Shown one piece after another: positions 22,688 through 33,262 of a stretch of DNA of 64,000 nucleotides (position 1 is the stretch's first letter; each line of letters begins with the position of its first letter). The notes below the pieces were generated by a model that saw only the letters and a program-made list of their open reading frames with translations, ran no database searches and was not told where the DNA came from. A program made the translations under genes and the position numbers. Source of the stretch: Apostichopus japonicus (lineage: Eukaryota; Echinodermata; Holothuroidea; Aspidochirotida; Stichopodidae); assembly GCF_037975245.1 (NCBI RefSeq), contig NC_092562.1, forward strand, positions 29,401,554-29,465,553, read 5' to 3'.

Positions 22688-25556
22688 ACACTCTCTGAAG
22701 GTACTAGGTGAAGCTATGCATTCTCTATGATTGTTAGCATTCTCAGAAGGTACTATGGGAAAGCTAAGCATTCTCTAGGATTGTTAGCACTATCAGAAGG
22801 AAAGCTAAGCATTCTCTAGGATTGTTAGCACTCTCCAAAGGTACTAGGTGAAGCTAAGCATTCTCTAGGATTGTAAGGACTCTCAGAAGGAAAGCTAAGC
22901 ATTCTCTGCTATCTTGGATTGTTAGCACTCTCAGAAGGAAAGCTAAGCATTCTCTAGGATTGTTAGCACTCTCAGAAGGAAAGCTAAGCATTCTCTAGGA
23001 TTGTTAGCACTCTCCAAAGGTACTAGGTGAAGCTAAGCATTCTCTAGGATTGTAAGGACTCTCAGAAGGAAAGCTAAGCATTCTCTGCTATCTTGGATTG
23101 TTAGCACTCTCAGAAGGAAAGCTAAGCATTCTCTAGGATTGTTAGCACTCTCAGAAGGAAAGCTAAGCATTCTCTAGGATTGTTAGCACTCTCCAAAGGT
23201 ACTAGGTGAAGCTAAGCATTCTCTAGGATTGTTAGCACTCTCAGAAGGAAAGCTTGGCCTTCTCTATCATTGTTAGCACTCTCAGAAGGAAAGCTTAGCA
23301 TTCTCTAGGATTGTTAGCACTCTCCAAAGGTACTAGGTGAAGCTAAGCATTCTCTAGGATTGTAAGGACTCTCAGAAGGAAAGCTAAGCATTCTCTAGGT
23401 TTTTTAGCACTCTCAGAAGGAAAGCTAAGCATTCTCTAGGATTGTTAGCACTCTCAGAAGGAAAGCTTAGCATTCTCTAGGATTGTTAGCACTCTCCAAA
23501 GGTACTAGGTGAAGCTAAGCATTCTCTAGGATTGTAAGGACTCTCAGAAGGAAAGCTAAGCATTCTCTAGGTTTTTTAGCACTCTCAGAAGGAAAGCTAA
23601 GCATTCTCTAGGATTGTTAGCACTCTCAGAAGGAAAGCTTAGCATTCTCTAGGATTGTTAGCACTCTCCAAAGGTACTAGGTGAAGCTAAGCATTCTCTA
23701 GGATTGTAAGGACTCTCAGAAGGAAAGCTAAGCATTCTCTAGGTTTTTTAGCACTCTCAGAAGGAAAGCTAAGCATTCTCTAGGTTTTTTAGCACTCTCA
23801 GAAGGAAAGCTAAGCATTCTCTAGGATTGTTAGCACTCTCAGAAGGAAAGCTTAGCATTCTCTAGGATTGTTAGCACTCTCCAAAGGTACTAGGTGAAGC
23901 TAAGCATTCTCTAGGATTGTAAGGACTCTCAGAAGGAAAGCTAAGCATTCTCTAGGTTTTTTAGCACTCTCAGAAGGAAAGCTAAGCATTCTCTAGGTTT
24001 TTTAGCACTCTCAGAAGGAAAGCTAAGCATTCTCTAGGATTGTTAGCACTCTCAGAAGGAAAGCTTAGCATTCTCTAGGATTGTTAGCACTCTCCAAAGG
24101 TACTAGGTGAAGCTAAGCATTCTCTAGGATTGTAAGGACTCTCAGAAGGAAAGCTAAGCATTCTCTAGGTTTTTTAGCACTCTCAGAAGGAAAGCTAAGC
24201 ATTCTCTAGGTTTTTTAGCACTCTCAGAAGGAAAGCTAAGCATTCTCTAGGATTGTTAGCACTCTCAGAAGGAAAGCTTAGCATTCTCTAGGATTGTTAG
24301 CACTCTCCAAAGGTACTAGGTGAAGCTAAGCATTCTCTAGGATTGTAAGGACTCTCAGAAGGAAAGCTAAGCATTCTCTAGGTTTTTTAGCACTCTCAGA
24401 AGGAAAGCTAAGCATTCTCTAGGTTTTTTAGCACTCTCAGAAGGAAAGCTAAGCATTCTCTAGGATTGTTAGCACTCTCAGAAGGAAAGCTTAGCATTCT
24501 CTAGGATTGTTAGCACTCTCCAAAGGTACTAGGTGAAGCTAAGCATTCTCTAGGATTGTAAGGACTCTCAGAAGGAAAGCTAAGCATTCTCTAGGTTTTT
24601 TAGCACTCTCAGAAGGAAAGCTAAGCATTCTCTAGGTTTTTTAGCACTCTCAGAAGGAAAGCTAAGCATTCTCTAGGATTGTTAGCACTCTCAGAAGGAA
24701 AGCTTAGCATTCTCTAGGATTGTTAGCACTCTCCAAAGGTACTAGGTGAAGCTAAGCATTCTCTAGGATTGTAAGGACTCTCAGAAGGAAAGCTAAGCAT
24801 TCTCTAGGTTTTTTAGCACTCTCAGAAGGAAAGCTAAGCATTCTCTAGGTTTTTTAGCACTCTCAGAAGGAAAGCTAAGCATTCTCTAGGATTGTTAGCA
24901 CTCTCAGAAGGAAAGCTTAGCATTCTCTAGGATTGTTAGCACTCTCCAAAGGTACTAGGTGAAGCTAAGCATTCTCTAGGATTGTAAGGACTCTCAGAAG
25001 GAAAGCTAAGCATTCTCTGCTATCTTGGATTGTTAGCACTCTCAGAAGGAAAGCTAAGCATTCTCTAGGATTGTTAGCACTCTCCAAAGGTACTAGGTGA
25101 AGCTAAGCATTCTCTAGGATTGTAAGGACTCTCAGAAGGAAAGCTAAGCATTCTCTGCTATCTTGGATTGTTAGCACTCTCAGAAGGAAAGCTAAGCATT
25201 CTCTAGGATTGTTGGCACTCTCAGAAGGAAAGCTTAGCATTCTCTAGGATTGTTGGCACTCTCAGAAGGTACTATGGGAAAGCTAAGCATTCTCTATCAT
25301 TTTTGTGCACTCTCAGAAGGAAAGCTAAGCATTCTCTATTCTTGTTAGCACTATCAGAAGGAAAGCTTAGCATTCTCTGCTATCTTAGATTGTTAGCACT
25401 CGCAGAAGGAAAGCTAAGCATTCACTGCTCTCTTGGATTGTTAGCACTCTCAGAAGGAAAGCTTAGCCTTCTCTATCCTTGTTAGCACTCTCAGAAGGAA
25501 AGCTAAGCATTCTCTAGGATTGTAAGGACTCTCAGAAGGTACTATGGGAAAGCTTG
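22688..25556. repeat. 2.9-kb minisatellite of 41/49-bp units with a 213-bp higher-order repeat
   Basis: The basic 41-bp unit is CTCAGAAGGAAAGCTAAGCA followed by TTCTCTAGG and a TTAGCACT end. A 49-bp variant starts CTCCAAAGGTACTAGGTGAA, and a 48-bp variant has an inserted GCTATCTTG segment. The 49-bp marker occurs at 22833, 23012, 23191, 23322, 23494, 23666, 23879, 24092, 24305, 24518, 24731, 24944 and 25082. The spacings 179, 179, 131, 172, 172, then 213 six times, then 138, equal 49 plus whole numbers of 41- or 48-bp units. The 213-bp blocks look identical. Variation increases toward both edges, as expected for central homogenisation. Frames through it are artefacts. Confidence 0.96.
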
Positions 25557-26938
25557 TAACATGATATCTCAAGATAGTTAACATCCGCAGTACTCATATA
25601 TGTGGCATGTGGCTTCCCCATAATTAGTACAAGATCCCCTTTATTTTGTGTGGAAGTCACAGAGAAAATATGGAATATACTAGAATGAGTCAACTAAAGC
25701 CTATTCTACATATGCTGGCCAAGGCGAGTAACCACTGTGAGGGTCTTTACTTGGGTTTTTTTTTTCTCAAGTTCCCTTTTTCTCCATTTTTCACTCTATT
25801 GTTTTCTCATTTGTTTATGAATGCGATGTATAGATTTGCTTTTATTTTAATAATATCCATAATTTAAAAATGAAATTTGGATGCAATTGTTATTAAATTG
25901 TTAACAATACTTAATCTCATTTTATTTTTTTATATTTTTTTTCGTTCCCTGTTGCTTTAATCCTGTGTATATATTGTGAAGTAAAAGATCAGTTCGTGTT
26001 CACAAATAATAAGAAAATGTTTCTTTTAATGCCTACTTTTGGACAAAATCAAATCGATCAACAATTTTTTTTCTATCAATCTGTATTTGTTTCCATGGTC
26101 GAGTTATGGTGAGGAAAATGGTGCAGTGGTTAGATCAGTTAGAAGGTTACTGGATTGATTAACATGTCTATATCACATACAGGTAAGTCTAGACTGCTTG
26201 CTGATGATCCTCTGTATCGATTGATAATCCTGTGTATCGATTGATAATCCTCTGTATCGATTGGTAATCCAGAGTATCGGTTGATAATCTATAAGTGCAT
26301 CTTTAGAATATCTAGCTGCATCATTTTATAATTCACTGTAAACATTTGATAATGGAGGTCTTTTTGTTTGGGAATCAGGTTTATGTTTCCAAAATTGTTT
26401 CACTCCTGCCAGTGGGGTATTTGTGGTGCCAGGGTTGGGAGGGATGGGTGGGGGGTAGAGTTGATGACGCCTTATGTATGTTTTCTCTTTAATTATGTAG
26501 TTCCCTGTTATGTTCTTAAGAAATAAAGGCTTGTAAATTACAGAAAAACGTTTGTGGAATTAAAGCACAAGGACGTCGTTAGCAGTAATCTTCTTTCATT
26601 GTCTGTTTAATAGTTACGAGATATTTAACTTACCCCGTCTATCTTATATTCATATCTCTACCTTCACCTCCAATCCTCCACCCTTCTATTAATTAAACTT
26701 AACTAGGAGTCCTCTCTCCTCTTTATCAAGTAAGTGGCAAATTTCTAACAAAATGAGGCCAATTTTGATAACATCGGATATCACATATTATAAGTAACTC
26801 TTTAAGTCATAGAAAGAAAAGTATTAGCCTGACGGGTTAATTCTGTCATGGTCACACAAAATAGGTTTCTCAGCATCAGTTACATTATGCGAGGGCTGCT
26901 GCATTATTGCGGAGTTGATTTGCACGATTAGTGGGGAA
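25557..26938. other. Intergenic DNA without visible genes
   Basis: AT-rich, with a T-run region at 25760-25950 and a G-rich patch near 26440. No coding or RNA gene seen. Confidence 0.5.
26204..26290. repeat. 20-bp tandem repeat, about four copies
   Basis: Unit GATAATCCTCTGTATCGATT with small changes between copies. Confidence 0.75.
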
Positions 26939-26946
26939 CTTCCCAT

Positions 26947-28037
26947 CAGTGGCGGCGGAACCGGGGGGGCTTGGGGGGGCTCAGCCCCCCCAATGAAAAA
27001 GTTGAGGGGGCAAATGCATGATAAGCCCCCCCAATATTTACCAAGGCTCCGAAACGTGCATCTGCCCATTTTTCAATGCATACTTGTCGATCTGTCCGAT
27101 GCACACGTATACTATATAGGTGTAATAATTTTAGTAATTGCTGGGGGACCCTGGACCCTCGGCCCGTCCCCTGGCTATAGACCACATTGTCACCCCAACC
27201 GCGTCTTCACGCCCCGTGAAAAGTGGAAGCAGTTAGTGTGAGTACCGGTAAGCGTAACACAACTTCGTCTTAGGCCAATGACTTGCCTCATTTCAGCCAG
27301 TTCTCAAACATCCCCTTACTTAGTGGCGGAGCGTCCATATATACAGTCAGGGGGCGGATCCCCCCCCCCCTCCTGACGGACTCAAATGGACTGCTGGCGC
27401 CCTTTTCAGCTTTTCACTACTTTTAACTTATTCGCGATTATTGACTATATTATTGCGCTCTCATATACCTATTGACATTTGTCATATTCTGTTGGTGTAA
27501 TTTTCCGACAAAATGGCGACGACATGCACCTATTTATTCTCCGTTTATCTGCAAATTAGCAAGGCCCGGAAAGGGTCATTTCCTGCAATCTAGGGAGTAA
27601 CTTTACTCAAAAATTTTCTGTACGCTCCGCGCCAACCTGTGGTGGCGCTCCGCTTAGATAGTGTCGAAAGCGCCCCTACAGACCATCCTTGCCCCCCCCC
27701 TGACCAATACCCCTAGCTCCGCCACTGCCCTTACTACACTCAAAAACGTCTTTGCGAGTACACTACGAGTAATAGCTACTCTCTTAAAACACCATACAAA
27801 TTAAAATGTTTTTACAGACTTTTACGTGCAATCTGAGAAATTGCAGGCTTGAGACCCATATTTTAGGGCTAGGTATTCGCAGCATAAAACACTCGGGAAG
27901 TGTCGTTTCCGGCCATCTGGGGGTTTGAAAAAACCCAAAATTTTCTTGTACGCTCCGCGCCAACCGATGGTGGCGCTCCGCTTAGATAGCCTCCACACAT
28001 TAGCCCCCCCAATAATTTTTCCGTTCCGCCGCGCCTG
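26947..28037. mobile_element. Non-autonomous hAT-type element (outer), 8-bp TSD
   Basis: Flanked by CTTCCCAT on both sides (26939-26946 and 28038-28045). Ends are inverted: left CAGTGGCGGCGGAAC; right read inward CAGGCGCGGCGGAAC. Next to the termini are G/C-run blocks (GGGGGGGCTTGGGGGGG on the left, GCCCCCCCAATAATTTTTCC on the right). The 8-bp duplication and CAG-start TIR fit the hAT superfamily. No transposase frame. A second hAT-type element sits inside. Confidence 0.85.
27321..27727. mobile_element. hAT-type MITE nested in the outer element, 8-bp TSD
   Basis: A 407-bp element flanked by CCCTTACT on both sides (27313-27320 and 27728-27735). TIRs are TAGTGGCGGAGC and its near-perfect inverse GCTCCGCCACTG. 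Its right subterminal part shares a block of about 85 bp (CTGTACGCTCCGCGCCAACC onward) with the outer element, so the two belong to related families. It is younger than the host element by position. Confidence 0.88.
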
Positions 28038-28045
28038 CTTCCCAT

Positions 28046-31000
28046 TGCTTGCATTATGTATATACATTAATATGCACTTTTTGGGTCACTCCCAGGTGAA
28101 TAATCTCGAAGGTTTTAACTGTAGGAAAATGCTCTTCTTTGAAATTTTAAACCTTTAAATTTTCGGATGCCAGTATTTCGGGCTGCTACTGATGATTAAA
28201 GTTGTTTGGTGTTCTATATAACTTGCAAGTACCTGACCCTTGCCCTATGAGGGTTTCTTTTTGTTTGACCAAACAATGGAATTGAATGGATATAGACTAT
28301 TGACAAATTATGGCTTCGTAAATCAACGTTTCTACGAAACCACGTCTTATGTAAACAAACTTGGGTTACGTTATGAGAATAAAGTACTTATTCTATATAT
28401 GTTATGAGTATACACAGTGGACTTCGTCACCCACTGCACAGTATGTTGTTTCAATATGCTTGAGATATGTTTTGATTTTACGTACCGTGAAATAGATTCC
28501 TTTAGTGTAGGTTACCATGGTAAGCCTTGAAACTCAGGCTGTTTACTAGGTAAATACCAGCATATTTTGCCATTTGCCTGTAGAGACAAAGGCACTTGCA
28601 CCACTTCTGCCGGTAGACATTAAGAACGTAAGCATATGGTTAGTCTGTTAAAAACCATCAGTCCCAAACAAACTGCATGCTTTCCTAACCTATAGATACA
28701 ATTACAAGCCCGTAGCATATTACTTATTACTATTTTCAGCAAATATTATTGGACAGCTTTTCTAAGCCTGTAAAAGTAAATGATGTGTGTTCTAGACATT
28801 AACAGACTGGAGAACACTTGATTTTTAGCCAGTAGATTTTTTTTAAGGATTTCATCTTTTCTAAATAATATACAACCTGTCTGTTAACTTCCTACAGAAA
28901 ATAAATCACACTGTGATAATATTAATTGTTGTATATGTTATCGTTGTCATTATTTATCTTAGCAGTGATTTAACAACGTCAACATGTAAGGAAACCGAAC
29001 ACTCCATGCAATGTATACAGGTATCGAGGGTATGCGGATTGGGTAGTGTGAGAGAGGGGGATGGGGATTGAGGGGTGGGGAGAGGGGGTGATATTTGAAA
29101 GACGATTATAAACCTGATGTTTTTACTGTTGTATATTTTAATAGTACAAACGTCGTGATACATAGCATACTTTTGAACACATACAAAATGGTTGTCTTTA
29201 TAAGATGCGAATGTATTGGTATGCAATAAAACTAATAACCAGCATAATACGAACGAATTGTGGGACGGTGAAAACTATTATAGGCCACCTTACCGCCCAC
29301 CCCCCCCCCTCCCCTCCCACTCCCCTCCTATCTCTCCTCCACTTCCCATAATTCTCATTGACAACGACTATCATTACATGCAACAGACTGTACAAATGAA
29401 ATACACATTAGTTCATTCAATATTAGTTCAGACAACGATGGTCATTAACTCATTATTTAAAGCTGAATTGACTATTTCCTCAGCATGACTTATAACTTCA
29501 ATTTGGATTTAAACTTGTGTTATCTGACTGTTAAGGACCAGTCACAGGTGAAACTTCACCAAATAAATCGATTGATATGACCAAGTAGACCAAAGAACTT
29601 AGTACAGCTATAGGGTCTACTGTTTGATGATTTTATGTCATAAAGTAATTATTAGTAATTATTAAAATTAGCAGTAATTATTAAATATTATATAGTGCTT
29701 GATGATGATGTTAGGGTTGAAAGACAGGCTTAACCAGGCTTGTCTATAAAATATGTAGGAAAAGAACTGTCCGTAATAAACAATTAACTAATGATAAGAA
29801 TAATAAGAAATATGATATCATAATTGACACATTAAAGGCCTATTTTAAGGCAAATGTTAAAAACCACTTAATGAAATGAATACAGCAAAGTTAGAAACAC
29901 TGTACTAAGTCACTGTATAGAATTTAGACGTAAAAGATGACACGTGATGAAATAAAACACATATCACAAACAGATGAAAGACGGTGGCTAGTAGACTCGA
30001 GCGTGTCGTCACATTCTACGTCATCAAATATTTCAGCAATACTCAGATGTCTACGTTACAAAGGCAAGAGATTTTCGAAGCTGTCTTCGATCGGAGTTGT
30101 TTATTTATTCTTTCGGCTATACTGTACACTAGTTATCATATGTCCGTGCGTTGTCAGGGAGGATATGTACAAGTACAATAAGTACTATAAAACAATTAAA
30201 AGTATTACACACCATATAGACACCATATGAACTAAACAATGAATGGGCAGTGCCTCGGTCACGTGACCTTATGCCCCTACATTTTAATCTCTGTGTGGGC
30301 GGATTTTAGAATTATGACCAAAGTGAGACGTTTTTTTCAGTTTGGCCAACCGAGGAAAATTTTCACAAATACTTTCAAGTTATTGTCTAATATCGGAATT
30401 TGTCTAATTTACAACCGGAATTAGCCTACTTTCTCATATCATGAAGTTCAAACAGAAATGGCTAAACGGTAGACTACACAGAATTGATATACACCCCTCC
30501 AAGGACGGATAAAGAAAATGGTCGGTTTGGAATGTTATATTAAAACAACCTCGTGTATACTGTATAGTCTCACCGGTAACTTTACTGTATGTACATATAT
30601 GTATATATAAGCATATACGACCAGTAAGACTGGAACTGGCTGCATATACAAGACAGACAAAATACGAGGTATATGAGATCATTTGAAGATATGTAATGAT
30701 TGGTACCATCCAAAGCTACATTCAGCTGTGAATTCCTTATCGAGTGCACGATACAGAGCAAATGGTTAGCTAGATACAATAATGTAACAAACCTGGTTTA
30801 ACAGGCAAAACAGCTGAAGGATGAATAATGGAAAAAAAATCAAAATTTTGATATGTGACTGATCAGTCCAAATAATTTTAAGTGCATATTGCATTTTAAT
30901 ACTTTTTCTTGTCCAATGAGAAACTGCCTCTTATGTCAGCGGAAGAGGTGGACAAACAAGGTTAACATACAGCCACTAATTAGCTCGAAAGAAGAACTTA

Positions 31001-31967
31001 CGAAAATGAGTTTGACAGATAAACCGAATCTTTCAAGAAACAAATGACACGTCCATGAGTTAAATCAATGCTCATTTCTGTCCAAATAAGAAATGCATGG
31101 TGTTGGCCTTAATCTTTGTGTTACTGTTCCTTCTAATGAAGCTAAAACCAGTATGTTTGACATAGTTATATAGCTGATAATGCAACACACCAAATGGAAA
31201 CATTATCCATAAGTTATATAACTAGGATTGGAACATGGAACTTTATCATCAAATTTCCATTACAGAGGCAATCAATATATTAACGGTAAATATCTTGATA
31301 ACTACAGAAGTCATTCTGTGACGATATAAACATATAAGCCAGACACAGACTGTTTCATTTAAACTGTAAATTATCATATATTCAATTCTGTCTAAAGGAA
31401 GTTTTCGACATCCCAAGTTAGTCACTTTTATAAATCCACATTTTCCTTTCTTTCTGTTTTGATGTTCGACACTATAGTACTATATGGAAGTATTGTTTCT
31501 ATGGATGGCTATTGCTACATCCTAGTAGCTTTTACGTACGTGTCTCTAAGAAAGGACCAGGTAAGAAAAGGCTAACAGTTAATCTTCTCTGAAGTGTAAA
31601 CCAAGTCTGCTTAAAATGTCAAGTCATTATATGTATCCTGGGAGCTGAATGGCTATTCTCCGACATAAATGACTGGTTGGCTCAGGCGCGGATCCATCCG
31701 GGGTATGAACAAGCCTATGTCAGAACATGTAGGGTAAAAAACCGTGACCCATAGGAGATGTTTGACTTGATTCTTGGTTACGCCCATGGTCTAAAGTGAC
31801 GTCACCTCCGGAGGTCAGTAAACTTGGGTTATCTTGACGAACAGCCTCATAAATCCTCGAAGCTGTAGGCTACCGTTTTATGTCTCAGGTTTTTACTGTA
31901 ACATGAAATAGCACGTTAGCGATCTAAAACGGCGCTCAATAACTGAGATAACGTTGATTCAATCAGG
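28046..31967. other. Intergenic DNA with low-complexity patches, no visible genes
   Basis: G-rich 29040-29095 and C-rich 29290-29345 patches account for odd peptides there. A sequence CAGGCGCGGATCCATCCGGGG at about 31684 resembles a lone hAT end without a partner. No exon was supported. Confidence 0.45.
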
Positions 31968-33056
31968 TCATTGATTAACCTCTAAGTAACGTCTTCTGTG
32001 TCTGTCACGAAGTCGTTTTTGGATAATATTTCCTAAGATGTGTCCACCGATTTTTCCAATGACCCCAAATATCGTCCCGATACATACCTTACACCACATG
32101 ACGCAGAATGTACGACGTAAGTTACACGAGACACTGAGGGAGGCCAACGCGACCCCAAAGAGATACTCAGTGCAGTACGGTATGACCCTCCAGTGATTTG
32201 TTCGTAATGTGTGATATTCTCTCTCTTCGGCGGAATTTTCCCGATTAACATAAAGTTCATGTATAACGTAAAATAGACAGACTAGCCCTTCCAGGACTAC
32301 CAGAAATATTTCACTTAGAAACCAGTATCGTCTGATTGAACACGTTGTTTCCTGCCGTCTGCTACAATTCTCACATTCAACGACTGTCTCGATAACGATA
32401 GATAAAAGAATATTAAAGATTAATATCGCCACATTTGTCAGGAAGTCCAAAGAGAACATTGTAGGATAGACCACTACAACGTCACCATAAACGTCCCTAA
32501 GGTACTGAACAATTTGAAATTTGGGAATGTAACCAGTTTTACAAAAAACAGCAAATTGTTGGCTTGAAGCAAACGTACCAGTTCTTTTTGAGTGTGAACG
32601 CGCACGCAGAATGATCTGCTCAACAGTGTCATTTCCGCTGACTTCACAAGCGGAATAGTCGACCAAATAGAGGGCGATATTTGTTAAATCCAATGTCGTT
32701 TTGGTGATTTCCTTCTTTCCATTGGGATTAATGTAGAACACTCGGACCTCATTTGTGCCGACAAGTTTACCCACAATTCCATGGTGTATTGTTGATCCTT
32801 GGTCCCAAGTTATATGATCCCCCTTTTGTAGCTCATTCCTATCTTTTACGGGCAGCAGGGTCTTTGGCATTGATATTGGACAAGGCGATCTTTTTTCAAA
32901 CTTGGCGCAACCATCACCGTAGACGGAAATAATCCATTCCGAGCAACATCTCGTACAGAACGCTTGTTTAATAATCCCAGGTCCACTGTCGTATTGTAAC
33001 ATCATCCCTCCGCACTTGAACGGGCCCTGCTTACCTGTACACGTTTCAGTATCCAT
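31968..33056 (-). CDS. LRAT-like domain membrane protein with Ser in the catalytic Cys position
   Basis: 362 residues in one exon. N-terminal Cys-rich segment (C15, C34, C37, C38) may bind metal. Residues about 75-190 look like the NlpC/P60-type LRAT fold: KGDHITWDQG (78-87), HHGIVGKLVG (91-100) with the conserved His, YLVDYS (130-135), and FASSQQFAVFCKTG (162-175). In active LRAT/PLAAT enzymes the last motif is N-C-E-H-F-A-x-x-C-x-x-G. Here it reads S-S-Q-Q-F-A-x-x-C-x-x-G, so Ser165 replaces the nucleophilic Cys. Three hydrophobic stretches follow (about 200-226, 244-268 and 292-345), then a basic tail. It may be a non-catalytic relative or one using Ser; lipid acyl-transfer or lipid-binding roles are inference. 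The ATG at 33056 is the first in frame. LRAT-like single-exon genes are expanded in several marine invertebrates. Confidence 0.75.
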   Translation of the reverse strand: MDTETCTGKQGPFKCGGMMLQYDSGPGIIKQAFCTRCCSEWIISVYGDGCAKFEKRSPCPISMPKTLLPVKDRNELQKGDHITWDQGSTIHHGIVGKLVGTNEVRVFYINPNGKKEITKTTLDLTNIALYLVDYSACEVSGNDTVEQIILRARSHSKRTGTFASSQQFAVFCKTGYIPKFQIVQYLRDVYGDVVVVYPTMFSLDFLTNVAILIFNILLSIVIETVVECENCSRRQETTCSIRRYWFLSEIFLVVLEGLVCLFYVIHELYVNRENSAEEREYHTLRTNHWRVIPYCTEYLFGVALASLSVSCNLRRTFCVMWCKVCIGTIFGVIGKIGGHILGNIIQKRLRDRHRRRYLEVNQ

Positions 33057-33118
33057 GTTTTACTCACGTCAGTCACTTCCGTTGTACAATCATGTGACCA
33101 AACACGAAAATGTTAGCC

Positions 33119-33262
33119 ATGAAATCCGACCCCGAACAGCTCCGCGCCTTGCAGTCGAAAGGCGAAAGTCTGCCGATGGAAGTTAGTAGCACATGCAACT
33201 TCCTTTTATACTATGTGATCTGTGGCCTTCCCTTGGTTGAACGTTGTAACCGATGCCTGTAA
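33119..33262 (+). CDS. Hypothetical short ORF divergent from the LRAT-like gene, possible first exon
   Basis: Starts at an ATG (context AGCCATGA) 63 bases from the LRAT-like start, on the other strand. It reads MKSDPEQLRALQSKGESLP... for 47 residues to a stop. Just before the stop lies a consensus splice donor (CCT/GTAAGT at 33259), so it could instead be the first coding exon of an unseen gene. I do not recognise it. Confidence 0.2.
   Translation: MKSDPEQLRALQSKGESLPMEVSSTCNFLLYYVICGLPLVERCNRCL

Noticed and set aside
22688-25556. CRISPR-like array
   Set aside because: There are no unique spacers between constant repeats. The units are head-to-tail and vary as in minisatellites, and the host is an animal.
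26824-28158. Pro/Gly-rich frames at the hAT elements
   Set aside because: They are translations of the G/C-run termini and the shared subterminal block. They recur wherever that block occurs.
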